The notes under the pieces: generated by a model
Database searches by the model: none
What the model was told of the DNA's origin: nothing
Seen by the model: the letters and a program-made list of their open reading frames with translations, nothing else
Shown here: one piece after another, positions 43,452 to 52,482 of the stretch
Layout of the letters: each line of letters starts with the position of its first letter
How positions within the stretch are numbered: the stretch's first letter is position 1
NCBI GenBank assembly: GCA_007753675.1
Contig: CP036432.1
Span: 8,558,233 to 8,622,232 of the forward strand
Length of the DNA stretch: 64,000 bases
Direction: 5' to 3'
Source of the DNA: Stieleria magnilauensis
Lineage (GTDB): Bacteria > Planctomycetota > Planctomycetia > Pirellulales > Pirellulaceae
Program-made: the position numbers and the translations under genes

Positions 43452-45140
43452 ATGTCAATACGATCATCCCTCTGGTTCATTCTGTGTTTGACGTTGGTCT
43501 GGCGCAGCGTCGCGATTGCGGATGGTCGCACGGCGAACCTCTATGAAAGTGCTGTTGCAGCAACTCCGAACGGCGAGATCGACAGAATCGTTTTTGCCGA
43601 GCTGTCTTCGTTGGGCATTCAGCCCGTCACCTGCTCCGACGCGGTGTTCGTCCGCAGGGTGTACCTGGACATCATCGGCACGCTGCCGACGGCCGACGAA
43701 GCGCTGCAGTTCATCGAAGATCCCGACGTCAAAACGAAACGCGCGGCGCTCATCGAGCGCCTGTTAGACCGGCCCGAGTTCGCCGACTATTGGTCGATGA
43801 AATGGGGCGACGTGTTGCGGATCAAGGCGGAGTTTCCCATCAATTTGTGGCCCAATGCGGCTCAAGCGTATCACCGTTGGGTGCGGGCATCGATTGTGGA
43901 GAACAAACGTTACGATCAATTTGCCCGCGAGCTGCTGACCAGTAGCGGAAGCAATTTTCGAGTCGGCTCGGTTAACTTTTATCGCGCCATGCAGAACAAA
44001 ACTGCCGAGGGCATTGCCAGCAGCGTGGCGTTGACATTCATGGGCACGCGGACCGAATCGTGGCCTGAAGAACGTTTGTCCGGCATGGCCGTCTTCTTCT
44101 CGCAGGTCGGTTACAAGCCTACTGCCGAGTGGAAGGAAGAAATCGTTTTTTGGGACCCGCTCGATGCAAGCACTCTGCCAGACAACGCGGCGCCCGGCCA
44201 GGCTGCGGTCGCTGCATCGCTGCGATCGAGCGAAGCTGCCGACCGCGCACGTGTATCAAACGCGAAACCGGCGAAACCAGCGAAGGCGGAGAAACGGTCC
44301 GCGGCGGTCTTTCCCGACGGCACCAAGGTGTCGCTGAGACCTGATCGAGACCCACGCGAGGTGTTTGCCGACTGGTTGATCACGCCGGAAAATCCGTGGT
44401 TCACGCGAAGCATCGCCAACCGCGTTTGGGCTTGGCTGATGGGCCGCGGGATCATCCACGAGCCGGACGACATTCGAGAGGACAACCCACCCAGCAACCC
44501 GGAACTGATGGCGTTCCTGGAGCAGGAATTGATCGCCAGTGACTACGATTTGAAACACTTGTATCGACTGATTCTGAATTCCGCGACGTATCAAATGTCT
44601 TCGATGCCGGTTGCGGATCCATCGGAGGCTCCCTGGGCCAGGTATCCACTGCGTCGACTTGACGCCGAGGTGCTGATCGATGCGGTGAACCAGATCACCG
44701 GAACAGTCGACCTATACACCAGCCCGATTCCGGAACCGTTCACTTACATTCCCAGTGACCAACCTGCGATTGCGCTGGCCGATGGCAGCATCACCAGCCC
44801 TTTCTTGGCGTTGTTCGGACGTTCCGCGCGGGCCACGGGAATGGAGAACGAACGCAACAATCGACCGGTGGCTTCCCAGTGGCTGCACCTGCTCAATTCC
44901 GGGCACATCCAAACCAAACTGGAACGCGGCCCGGCGCTCAAAGCAGTGCTGACGTCCAGTCGCGATCCCGCCGTGATCGCCGAGCGTCTCTATCTGACGA
45001 TTCTTTCACGCCGGCCGACCGACGCGGAGTTGAAGACGGTGGCGTCGTACGTGCGATCCACCCCTCTAAAAAGGAACGAGGCAGCGATCGACGCCGCATG
45101 GGCGTTGATCAATAGCCCGGAATTCCTTTATCGACACTAA
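43452..45140 (+). CDS. DUF1549 and DUF1553 domain exported protein
   Basis: The 562-residue protein is of the planctomycete PSD1/DUF1549-DUF1553 type. ATG 43452 is preceded by AGAAGGAG; an upstream in-frame TTG at 43416 is less likely. The signal peptide is SLWFILCLTLVWRSVAIADG. DUF1549 covers about residues 45-225 (VRRVYLDIIGTLPTADEA, ERLLDRPEFADYWSMKWGD). DUF1553 covers about 300-550 (NPWFTRSIANRVWAWLMGRGI, YRLILNSATYQMSS, ILSRRPTDAE, ALINSPEFLYRH). No cytochrome c domain is fused, unlike many homologues. Function is unknown; it always sits beside a DUF1501 gene, as here. Confidence 0.93.
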   Translation: MSIRSSLWFILCLTLVWRSVAIADGRTANLYESAVAATPNGEIDRIVFAELSSLGIQPVTCSDAVFVRRVYLDIIGTLPTADEALQFIEDPDVKTKRAALIERLLDRPEFADYWSMKWGDVLRIKAEFPINLWPNAAQAYHRWVRASIVENKRYDQFARELLTSSGSNFRVGSVNFYRAMQNKTAEGIASSVALTFMGTRTESWPEERLSGMAVFFSQVGYKPTAEWKEEIVFWDPLDASTLPDNAAPGQAAVAASLRSSEAADRARVSNAKPAKPAKAEKRSAAVFPDGTKVSLRPDRDPREVFADWLITPENPWFTRSIANRVWAWLMGRGIIHEPDDIREDNPPSNPELMAFLEQELIASDYDLKHLYRLILNSATYQMSSMPVADPSEAPWARYPLRRLDAEVLIDAVNQITGTVDLYTSPIPEPFTYIPSDQPAIALADGSITSPFLALFGRSARATGMENERNNRPVASQWLHLLNSGHIQTKLERGPALKAVLTSSRDPAVIAERLYLTILSRRPTDAELKTVASYVRSTPLKRNEAAIDAAWALINSPEFLYRH

Positions 45141-45162
45141 CTGTCTTTGGATACCGATCACC

Positions 45163-46533
45163 ATGAACACGAACCATCGATCTGCCACCGCAACGCGGAT
45201 TTCCAGACGTGACTCATTGCAGCGCGGCGTTTGCGGTGCCGCGGGCGTGCTGGCGGCCCATCAACTCGGATCCCCATTCGTCTCCGCCAAGCCGGCCAAC
45301 ACCACGCCGCGATCCGACCCCAAGTCGGCCAGCGCCAAGTCGGTCATCCAGGTGTTTCTATGGGGCGGGATGTCTCACAACGACACCTGGGACCCGAAAC
45401 CCGAGATGGGACGCGAGTACATGGGAGAGTTTGGCGATGTGTTGTCGACCAACGTTGTTGGAATGCAGATCGGCGGATTGTTTCCCGAACTGGCCAAGCA
45501 GGCCGACAAGTATTCGCTGATTCGCAGCATGACCCACGGTATCAATGGGCATGAAACCGCGGCCTACCTGATGCAGACCGGGCACAGCGCCGGCGAACGG
45601 CTTGCCTATCCGAGCATCGGCGCCGTGTTTTCGCTGTTCAAGGGCCGGGACTACACGGGAATGATTCCGCCCTATGTCGTGTTGACCAAACCGCAGGGCC
45701 GGTTTTCCGAGGAAGGATTCCTGGGGCCGAAATTCAAACCCTTTGCAACCGGTGGCGACCCGGCAGCGGCCCGTTTTGAAGTCGAAGGCATCGTGGCTCG
45801 CGGCATCACCGACCAACGTCAAGCGGCGCGTCGCGACTTTTTGGACAAGATCAACACGATGGGCCAGCTGATGGACGGGCATCCCCAGTTGGCGGCCGCG
45901 GAGGAAGCCAAGGCACAGGCGTATGAGTTGATGCTGGGGCAAGGCAAGCAGGTGTTCGATCTAAGCAAGGAGACACCGGAATTGCGAGATCGCTACGGTC
46001 GCCATACGTTCGGCCAGGATTGCCTGGTCGCGCGGCGGTTGGTCGAATCAGGCGTTCCCTACGTCGTGATCAACTATCCCGGCGGCTGGGATACCCACAA
46101 GAATCACTTTGCGACGATGCGCCGACAATGCCCGGAACTGGATCAAGGCTTGGCGATGTTGCTGCAGGATTTGGATGATCGCGGATTACTCGACAGCACC
46201 GTTGTCTGGTGCTGTGGCGAGTTCGGTCGCGGCCCGAAGGTGGATTGGCAGCCGCCATGGAACGGTGGTCGCAACCACTACGGCAAAGTCTTTAGTGCAT
46301 TGCTGGCCGGCGGTGGATTCCGTGGCGGGCATGTCGTCGGATCGTCCGATGAGAAAGCCGAAGAGGTCAAAGATCGCCCCGTGTACCCGGCGGATTTGCT
46401 GGGCAGTATTTATCAGCTGTCCGGTATCGACGCGAATGCCGAATTGCCGCATCCACTCGGCCTGGAAGCCCACGTGCTGCCTACCGCGAGCGAAGGCGCG
46501 CCGTCGGCCGGACGGTTAGCTGAAATCATGTAA
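45163..46533 (+). CDS. DUF1501 domain protein with Tat signal (sulfatase/phosphatase-like fold)
   Basis: The 456-residue protein carries an SRRDSLQRG twin-arginine motif at the N-terminus, indicating Tat export. DUF1501 features are FLWGGMSHNDTWDPKP, SMTHGINGHETAAYLMQTGH, VINYPGGWDTHKNHFATM and VVWCCGEFGRGPKV. The family is related to alkaline-phosphatase-like enzymes. It lies 22 bases after the DUF1549/1553 gene and is probably co-transcribed. The exact substrate is not known. It is likely periplasmic or cell-wall related. Confidence 0.93.
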   Translation: MNTNHRSATATRISRRDSLQRGVCGAAGVLAAHQLGSPFVSAKPANTTPRSDPKSASAKSVIQVFLWGGMSHNDTWDPKPEMGREYMGEFGDVLSTNVVGMQIGGLFPELAKQADKYSLIRSMTHGINGHETAAYLMQTGHSAGERLAYPSIGAVFSLFKGRDYTGMIPPYVVLTKPQGRFSEEGFLGPKFKPFATGGDPAAARFEVEGIVARGITDQRQAARRDFLDKINTMGQLMDGHPQLAAAEEAKAQAYELMLGQGKQVFDLSKETPELRDRYGRHTFGQDCLVARRLVESGVPYVVINYPGGWDTHKNHFATMRRQCPELDQGLAMLLQDLDDRGLLDSTVVWCCGEFGRGPKVDWQPPWNGGRNHYGKVFSALLAGGGFRGGHVVGSSDEKAEEVKDRPVYPADLLGSIYQLSGIDANAELPHPLGLEAHVLPTASEGAPSAGRLAEIM

Positions 46534-46602
46534 ACAAAACGTGGGATAGGCGTCCAGCCTGTCAACGCGGGAAAGAGGCTTTAACTGAACAAGGAACTCA
46601 CC

Positions 46603-48765
46603 ATGGACAAGTCGACTTGGATCCCGATCTTGGGACTGACCCTGGTTCTGGTCGCGGGTCCCTGGGCACCGGCTCCCTCGGCAACGGCCCAGCGGGCATC
46701 GGGCCAATCGGCACCGTACATCGGATTCGTCTATCCCGCCGGCGGTCAACAGGGCACCACGGTCGAAGTCAGACTGGGCGGGCAACGGATTGACGGCGCG
46801 CACGCCGCGCTGGTCAGTGGTGAGGGCGTGTCCGCCGAAGTCAGCCAGTTTTATCGCAAGCTGAGCAACCAGGAAGTGACGTTGCTCAGGGAGCAGCTCA
46901 GGGAGCTGCGGGGCGAAGTCGCTCAGCAGAAGAAAGCCAAACAGGAGGTGGATGAAGCGACCGAGCAGTTCATCGTCAGGCTTGAAAAGCGTATCGGCGA
47001 ATGGGTCAACCGGCCGGCCTGTGAAGCTGTTTCCAGCATCGCGCTGGTTAAGGTAACGATCGACCGTGACGCCGAACCCGGGGCCAGAGAAATCCGCTTG
47101 ATCGGCGCTCGGGGGCTGACCAATCCGATGGTCTTTCACGTCGGGCAATTGCCCGAGTCTTCTCGCAAACCCATGCTGACCAGTCCGTTTCAGGTGCTCG
47201 GCAAAGAAGCGCTCGCGCAACGAAAGCGACCGGCGGAGGAGATCGAGTCAAGGATCGAATTGCCCTGCACCGTCAATGGCCAGATCGCATCGGGTGAAGT
47301 CAACCGCTATCGCTTTGAAGCCCGTGCCGGTCAACGACTTGTGATTTCCACCAAAGCGCGGGAATTGGTTCCCTTCATCGCCGATGCAGTCCCCGGCTGG
47401 TTTCAGCCCGTGATGGCGCTATATGACTCTGACGGACGAGAGCTGGCGTTCAACGACGACTATCGCTTCAAGCCTGATCCGACGCTGTTTCTGGACGTTC
47501 CCCGCGACGGTGAGTACGTGTTGACGATCACCGACGCCTTGTACCGTGGTCGCGAAGATTTCGTCTATCGCATCTCGATCGGCCAGTTGCCCTTTGTCAC
47601 GAGCGTCTTTCCGCTCGGAAGCCGTTCCGGTCAAACACCGGACGTCGAACTCTTCGGGCGGAATCTGGAGCAGACGCAACTCTCCCTGCCTTCACCCGAT
47701 GCCGCCCCGGAAATATACCAAGCCGTTGCCGATGTCGACGGTCTTGCCAGCAACACCTTTCCCCTGGCTGTCGACGCACTTCCGGAAGGTTTGGATCGCG
47801 AACCCAACAATCGCCCGGCCGATGCCCAACCGGTGAAGCTTCCGATCATCATCAACGGGCGTATCGATCGACCGGATGATTGGGACGTTTTCAAGATCAC
47901 CGCCAACGCCGGCGACAGAATTGTGGCGGAGGTCCATGCCCGCCGACTCGATTCGGCGTTGGATTCGATGTTGAAAGTCACCGATTCGAGCGGCAAACCG
48001 CTGGCCCATAACGACGATCACATCGACGCGGCAGCCGGCTTGAACACGCACCACGCCGATTCCTATGTGGCGATCACGTTGCCCGAGGATGGAGATTATT
48101 TCGTGCATTTGGGGGACACGACGCGTGACGGCGGACCGGAACATGGCTATCGCCTTCGCCTCAGCCGTCCACGCCCCGACTTTGCCCTCCGCGTGGTCCC
48201 GTCGAGTCTTAATCTACGCGGCAAATCGGCCGCCGCAGTTACCGTTTACGCGATCCGCCGGGATGGATTCGAAGGTCCGATCAACTTGAATGTCGAAGAC
48301 TTGCCAGACGGCTTCACCGCGGCACCGGTAACGCTCAAGGCCCATCAGAACGAAGCCAAACTCTTTGTCAGGAGCCATCGGAACAACATGGATCAACCGG
48401 TCGACCTGACGATCGTCGGCCGCGCGAAGATGCTTCACCGCACAGTCACACATCCGGCGGTCCCGGCGGAGGATCGCATGCAGGCGTTCCTGTGGCGTCA
48501 CCTCGTTCCCGCCCAAGACTTGAAGGCCCTGGTGATCAACGCCGCCGCGGGGCGTCCGCCCACACGCGTCCGCCCGCCCAAGCTGGAACCGAAGGATCTG
48601 CCGACAGGTCCGCCGCAGTTCTCCAAGAACCAAGTGGCGGGGCGATTGAGGCAGCTCAATCTGCTGTTCGACGAGTGGCTGTTGACCGACGACTTCTACC
48701 GTCGCAAGGTCGCTCAGTGCGAGGTCTTCGGGGCGGCAGAACCGGTGGTGGCGAAGAAAAAATAG
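46603..48765 (+). CDS. PPC (pre-peptidase C-terminal) domain exported protein
   Basis: The 720-residue third member of the trio has a signal peptide, WIPILGLTLVLVAGPWAPAP, ending in SATA. The YPAGGQQGTTVEVRLGGQ region is the usual N-terminus of this family. Two PPC-type beta-sandwich stretches are visible: NRYRFEARAGQRLVISTKAR...LALYDSDGRELAFNDDYRF-like and DWDVFKITANAGDRIVAEVHARR...PLAHNDDHIDAAAG-like, each with the ND metal-type turn. The C-terminus is basic. It probably acts outside the cytoplasm with the two preceding gene products. A catalytic domain is not visible. Confidence 0.88.
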   Translation: MDKSTWIPILGLTLVLVAGPWAPAPSATAQRASGQSAPYIGFVYPAGGQQGTTVEVRLGGQRIDGAHAALVSGEGVSAEVSQFYRKLSNQEVTLLREQLRELRGEVAQQKKAKQEVDEATEQFIVRLEKRIGEWVNRPACEAVSSIALVKVTIDRDAEPGAREIRLIGARGLTNPMVFHVGQLPESSRKPMLTSPFQVLGKEALAQRKRPAEEIESRIELPCTVNGQIASGEVNRYRFEARAGQRLVISTKARELVPFIADAVPGWFQPVMALYDSDGRELAFNDDYRFKPDPTLFLDVPRDGEYVLTITDALYRGREDFVYRISIGQLPFVTSVFPLGSRSGQTPDVELFGRNLEQTQLSLPSPDAAPEIYQAVADVDGLASNTFPLAVDALPEGLDREPNNRPADAQPVKLPIIINGRIDRPDDWDVFKITANAGDRIVAEVHARRLDSALDSMLKVTDSSGKPLAHNDDHIDAAAGLNTHHADSYVAITLPEDGDYFVHLGDTTRDGGPEHGYRLRLSRPRPDFALRVVPSSLNLRGKSAAAVTVYAIRRDGFEGPINLNVEDLPDGFTAAPVTLKAHQNEAKLFVRSHRNNMDQPVDLTIVGRAKMLHRTVTHPAVPAEDRMQAFLWRHLVPAQDLKALVINAAAGRPPTRVRPPKLEPKDLPTGPPQFSKNQVAGRLRQLNLLFDEWLLTDDFYRRKVAQCEVFGAAEPVVAKKK

Positions 48766-49386
48766 CAGGGCTCCATGGCGACCTCGCAGTGCTCCATGCC
48801 GACTTCGTCATTGGGCATTTGTCGCACTGCTGAAATGGCCACCGGCGAATGCGTTCATGATCCCCATTCTCGGTCGCGAATTTTCCGGCCACCGCTTCTT
48901 TGCACTCAAGCCCCGATTGAGCAGCGGGATTCGTTGTGACGGAGGGGCGGACGTCGAAAGTGTAAAATTTACAGCCGATTGAAAAATGGGGAGGCCTCGC
49001 GGGCGGTTCCGGTTTCGTTTGACGGGCCGGCCCGATCGAGAATCCCGTTTTTTCCTTCCACGCGCGCCGTCCTGCATTTCCGCCACTGATCCTGGCGGCG
49101 GTAACTTACGGTGCGTTCGGCAAAGCGCGGGCAACTAGAAACATCGCCCCTCGCCGTTGAAGCGTCGCTACCTTCGCCAGAAGGTGGAGCTTCGCCGTTT
49201 TCCACACTCTGGCGAACGTCGAAACGTCAAAGTGGCGCTGTCCATCTCGATGGATCGCGGCCTTTGGCATGCCGGTTGCTTTCCTGGTTGCCGCTCGCCG
49301 TCGGACCGACCCACCGGGACGATCAACTCCAGCGGCCTTCGAAGAGTCAGGATGACCCGCAATCAGAATTCAGGAGGAATTCGACC
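48766..49386. other. Intergenic region with no convincing gene
   Basis: The 620-base gap holds no frame with coding character. It contains a short hairpin, ACCTTCGCCAGAAGGT (49170-49185), with a related GCC-GAA-type echo at about 49210. An AT-rich patch lies at about 48955-48975. The strong ribosome binding site CAGGAGGAATT (about 49370) precedes the next gene. Confidence 0.5.
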
Positions 49387-50166
49387 ATGTTTCAATCTCA
49401 CCTTCTCCCCGGTGGTTCAATGGAAGTCGCACGATGTTCGGGCCAGCGATGTTCGGGCCAGCGATTATCGGCACAGCGATGTTCGGGGCACCGGATTGCA
49501 GTGGTGCACGCGTTCGCTAACGCCGCTCTCGCCTGTGTCCTGTTCGCCGTTTGTGCCTTGCCGGTGTCGCCGGTTTCGGCCCAGCAAGCGGTTTCGGCCC
49601 AGCAAGTCCCGCCATTGGATCAACCCGGCCACCGCTTCGCGGTGATTGATGTCGGCCATGTGTTCAAAACTCTTCCGGCAATTCAGGCACAAATCAGCAA
49701 GGTCAAAGCCGAATTACAGAAACACGAGGCCGAGGTGAAACAGAAGAGGGATGCATTGAATCAGGCTGCCATCCGCCTGAAATCGATGACCCCTGGCACG
49801 GCGGAATACAACCGACAAGAAGAACTCGTTGCGAGTTTGGATTCGAAGCTGCGGTTGGACATGAGACGCCGCCACAACGAGATGAGTGAGGCCGAGGCGA
49901 AGATCTACTACGACAACTATCTGAGTCTGAGTGCGGCGGTGAAGGCCGTTGCCGTCCACAACAACATCAACGTGGTGTTGCGTATCAATGGTGAAGACGT
50001 CGATTCGCAGAAACGCGATTCGGTCACGCGTCACGTCATGAGGAACATCGTCTTTCACGATCCCGGCATCAATATCACCGACACCGTGATGCGGTATTTG
50101 GAACAACAGACGCAGACGTCGCAAGCAGCCACGGGATTCGGTTCTACCGGGGGGACGCAACGTTGA
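49387..50166 (+). CDS. OmpH/Skp-family periplasmic chaperone-like protein
   Basis: The 259-residue protein starts at ATG 49387, 6-9 bases after a strong CAGGAGG site. An N-terminal repeat, (CSGQR) x2, LSAQR, CSGHR, lies before the hydrophobic segment AVVHAFANAALACVLFAVCALPV; a second small repeat, VSAQQ x2, follows at the likely cleavage site. The mature part starts RFAVIDVGHVFKTLPAIQAQI, then has a long helical region (KAELQKHEAEVKQKRDALNQAA...), as in Skp/OmpH. It carries an unusual extra tail (QQTQTSQAATGFGSTGG). An outer-membrane or periplasmic role is inferred from the family. Confidence 0.85.
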   Translation: MFQSHLLPGGSMEVARCSGQRCSGQRLSAQRCSGHRIAVVHAFANAALACVLFAVCALPVSPVSAQQAVSAQQVPPLDQPGHRFAVIDVGHVFKTLPAIQAQISKVKAELQKHEAEVKQKRDALNQAAIRLKSMTPGTAEYNRQEELVASLDSKLRLDMRRRHNEMSEAEAKIYYDNYLSLSAAVKAVAVHNNINVVLRINGEDVDSQKRDSVTRHVMRNIVFHDPGINITDTVMRYLEQQTQTSQAATGFGSTGGTQR

Positions 50167-50347
50167 GGCTTTGGCGGTACGGTCAGACAGGCTGCGGTGG
50201 GGGCAAACGGATGGGGCTACCAGATGGATTGGGGGCAAGAAGGAGGAAGGGAAACGCGAAATCGCTGGTGACGCGGAAGCGTCAGACTTGATACATCTAG
50301 GGAGTCCGTTGCGCCACGTACGTTCCATTGCAAGCATTCGATTTGAT

Positions 50348-51280
50348 ATGAGTCTCCAATCCCCCCAACCGTCTGCCAAGTATTCGGACACACAAACGTT
50401 TGAAGCCGGGACCCTCCGCGTCGAGGAAGGGGTCACGTCTTCGGATCGCCAAACGCCCAAGCGGGCGTTTTTGAATGTGATTCGCAGCCGCGCCGACATC
50501 GGCGTCAACGCATTTCTGGAAGATCGAACCGTGATCGGCCGCAACCCGACGTGCACGTTTCCGTTGCATGATCTGAAGGTGTCCGGACATCACGCGGCCA
50601 TCACGCCCAGTGGCGACGGCGAGTTTGTTCTGGAAGACTTGAATTCCACCAATGGAACACGGGTCGACTCAACCCCGCTGATCGGTCGCAGGACGCTGCG
50701 GGATGGTGACAAAATCTTCGTCGGGGAAACGGTGATCCGTTTTTCACTGGCCGACGAGCTGGACATCGATTTTCACAGCGAAGTCGCAACCCTCGTCGGC
50801 AGGGATCCGCTGACCGATCTGCCCTCGAAACGACGCTTCGACGAGGCGTTGGAGTTTTCACTGCAGAGTTCGCAACGCCGTGACGTTCCGCTCGCCGTCT
50901 TGATGATGGACATGGATGGCGTCAAGCAGATCAACGACACCTATGGGCATCTTTACGGCGCACACGTCATCGGTGAAACCGGACGGCTGATTGCAAACGT
51001 GCTGGGATCTCGGGGACAAGCGTGCCGATTTGGCGGCGATGAATTCAGCGCCTTCCTGCCCGGTCATGACTTGGAGGCCGCTCTCGGGATCGGTGAACAG
51101 ATTCGCGTTGCGGTCGCATCGGCGGGATTTGAGAAGAACGGGGTCGCGCTGCGGCCCACGATCAGCATTGGCGTGGCCTGTTTTCAAACGACCGCGACCG
51201 ACACGCTATCGCTGGTCACCGCCGCCGACGCGGCACTCTATCGAGCCAAAGCCCGGGGAAAGAACTGCGTGACCGCGTAA
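50348..51280 (+). CDS. FHA-GGDEF diguanylate cyclase
   Basis: The 310-residue cytoplasmic protein has an N-terminal FHA domain (about residues 40-135): VIGRNPTCTFPLHDLKVSGHHAAI has the GR and SxxH phospho-threonine binding residues, and EDLNSTNGT is the canonical turn. The GGDEF domain follows (about 145-310), with DPLTDLPSKRRFDE, MMDMDGVKQINDTYGH and an intact FGGDEF active loop, so c-di-GMP synthesis is expected. The inhibitory I-site (RxxD upstream of GGDEF) is not present (GSRG). FHA suggests control by Ser/Thr phosphorylation. ATG 50348 was chosen because upstream in-frame sequence has no family match. Confidence 0.92.
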   Translation: MSLQSPQPSAKYSDTQTFEAGTLRVEEGVTSSDRQTPKRAFLNVIRSRADIGVNAFLEDRTVIGRNPTCTFPLHDLKVSGHHAAITPSGDGEFVLEDLNSTNGTRVDSTPLIGRRTLRDGDKIFVGETVIRFSLADELDIDFHSEVATLVGRDPLTDLPSKRRFDEALEFSLQSSQRRDVPLAVLMMDMDGVKQINDTYGHLYGAHVIGETGRLIANVLGSRGQACRFGGDEFSAFLPGHDLEAALGIGEQIRVAVASAGFEKNGVALRPTISIGVACFQTTATDTLSLVTAADAALYRAKARGKNCVTA

Positions 51281-51562
51281 GACCGCTCGGGTCTGCTGCG
51301 AGAGTGGCTCAGGGAGATTCGTTCAGGGAGATTGCCGCGGATGCTCCGCAACTTTTGCACAGCAACTTTTTCGTCTGGCTGGGGTTTAGATTAATGCCCC
51401 GGGACGTCCTTGATCTTGCTTGGTAGCCCGACGTGTGAGCCAGGGAATGGACGAGTTTTCCTCGCTCACGCGTCGGTTTGCGAATTCTCCAAGCGATCTT
51501 CGTTCGTTCTCGCGGCACCCGCATCCGATAGCACCCCGCACTTCGCTTCTCGCGGCACCACC

Positions 51563-51937
51563 ATGACCGAACATGAAAAACCACTCGTGCAGGCGTCGTC
51601 GAACGGAACGACGCTCGTGCTCGAGATTCAAACCGATCAGATCCGCGATAGCGACACCGCCTCCGCAATCAGCCGGGAGATGATTGCGTTGGCGAAAGAA
51701 AATCAGGCGAACCGACTGGTGATTGACATGCACAGCGTTCGTTTCATGGGCAGCGTCGGCTTTCTCGCCTTGATGGGGTTGCGCCGACACCTCGACGAGC
51801 CCAGCATCATTTTGTGCGGCTTGAGCGAGCACCTGAAAGACATCCTCGAAGCCTGTAAGCTGATCTCAAGAGACCCCGATGAATCGGCGATGTTCACCAT
51901 GGCAGACACGGTCGACGAAGCCAAGGAGCGGCATTAA
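51563..51937 (+). CDS. STAS-domain anti-anti-sigma-factor-like protein
   Basis: The 124-residue single STAS domain begins at MTEHEKPLVQ. It has the fold LVIDMHSVRFMGSVGFLALMGLRRHL, where Ser in MGSVG is the position phosphorylated in SpoIIAA-type antagonists, followed by ILCGLSEHLKDILEACKL. Such proteins bind kinase/anti-sigma partners to release a sigma factor. No such partner is adjacent. It lies downstream of the FHA-GGDEF gene with a 282-base gap, so linked regulation is possible but not shown. Confidence 0.88.
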   Translation: MTEHEKPLVQASSNGTTLVLEIQTDQIRDSDTASAISREMIALAKENQANRLVIDMHSVRFMGSVGFLALMGLRRHLDEPSIILCGLSEHLKDILEACKLISRDPDESAMFTMADTVDEAKERH

Positions 51938-52042
51938 ATCGACTCGGACGCGGGACTCGTATGGTCACGTCCACGCAAACGGCGACGGCGAATCCATCCA
52001 GGTATTCACTTCAATCGAGTTCGGCGGCACCTCACCAGAGAG

Positions 52043-52258
52043 TCACTGAGACAGCTCTGTCTCATTGTGATAGCGTGCCGCTTCCCGCTCGATCAAGTCG
52101 AGATCAGACGTCGACCAATCGGGATACTCGGTCAATCGCTGTGCCCGACACTCAAGCCGCAAATCAAGGACTTGCAATGCCCGTTCGCTCGCCGCATAGG
52201 TCGCTTTGACGTGCTCAACGAATTCGACGAAACGATGGCTCAACAAATGGTTCTGCAT
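52043..52258 (-). CDS. Small hypothetical protein (71 residues)
   Basis: ATG at 52258 is preceded on its strand by CGGAG about 8 bases upstream. The product, MQNHLLSHRFVEFVEHVKAT..., is charged and alpha-helical with no signal peptide. I do not recognise it. A perfect 8-bp inverted repeat at its end (52048-52065) encodes its last residues. The coding case is moderate. Confidence 0.45.
   Translation of the reverse strand: MQNHLLSHRFVEFVEHVKATYAASERALQVLDLRLECRAQRLTEYPDWSTSDLDLIEREAARYHNETELSQ
52048..52065. terminator. Perfect short palindrome between convergent genes
   Basis: TGAGACAG-CT-CTGTCTCA forms an 8-bp stem with a 2-base loop. It lies between the STAS gene (rightward) and a leftward small frame. 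A bidirectional terminator is possible, but no T-run follows, and the stem overlaps the last codons of the small frame. Confidence 0.4.
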
Positions 52259-52482
52259 GTTACAACTCCGTTGTTGTATAGAAGTAAGTTGATCAACACC
52301 CGAGATGACGGTTGATAACGTTTTAAAGCAGAGCAGACGCAGCGACCAGTTGAAGCATGTCTACCAGCTCATGCTTGCATCAGATGCATGAACGGTTGGT
52401 GAATCGATAAATGGGATTCGGTCACACAACAGATGCGCTCGACGCGATCCATCAGGTCCGGTCGATGCCAACCTGTGCGGTT

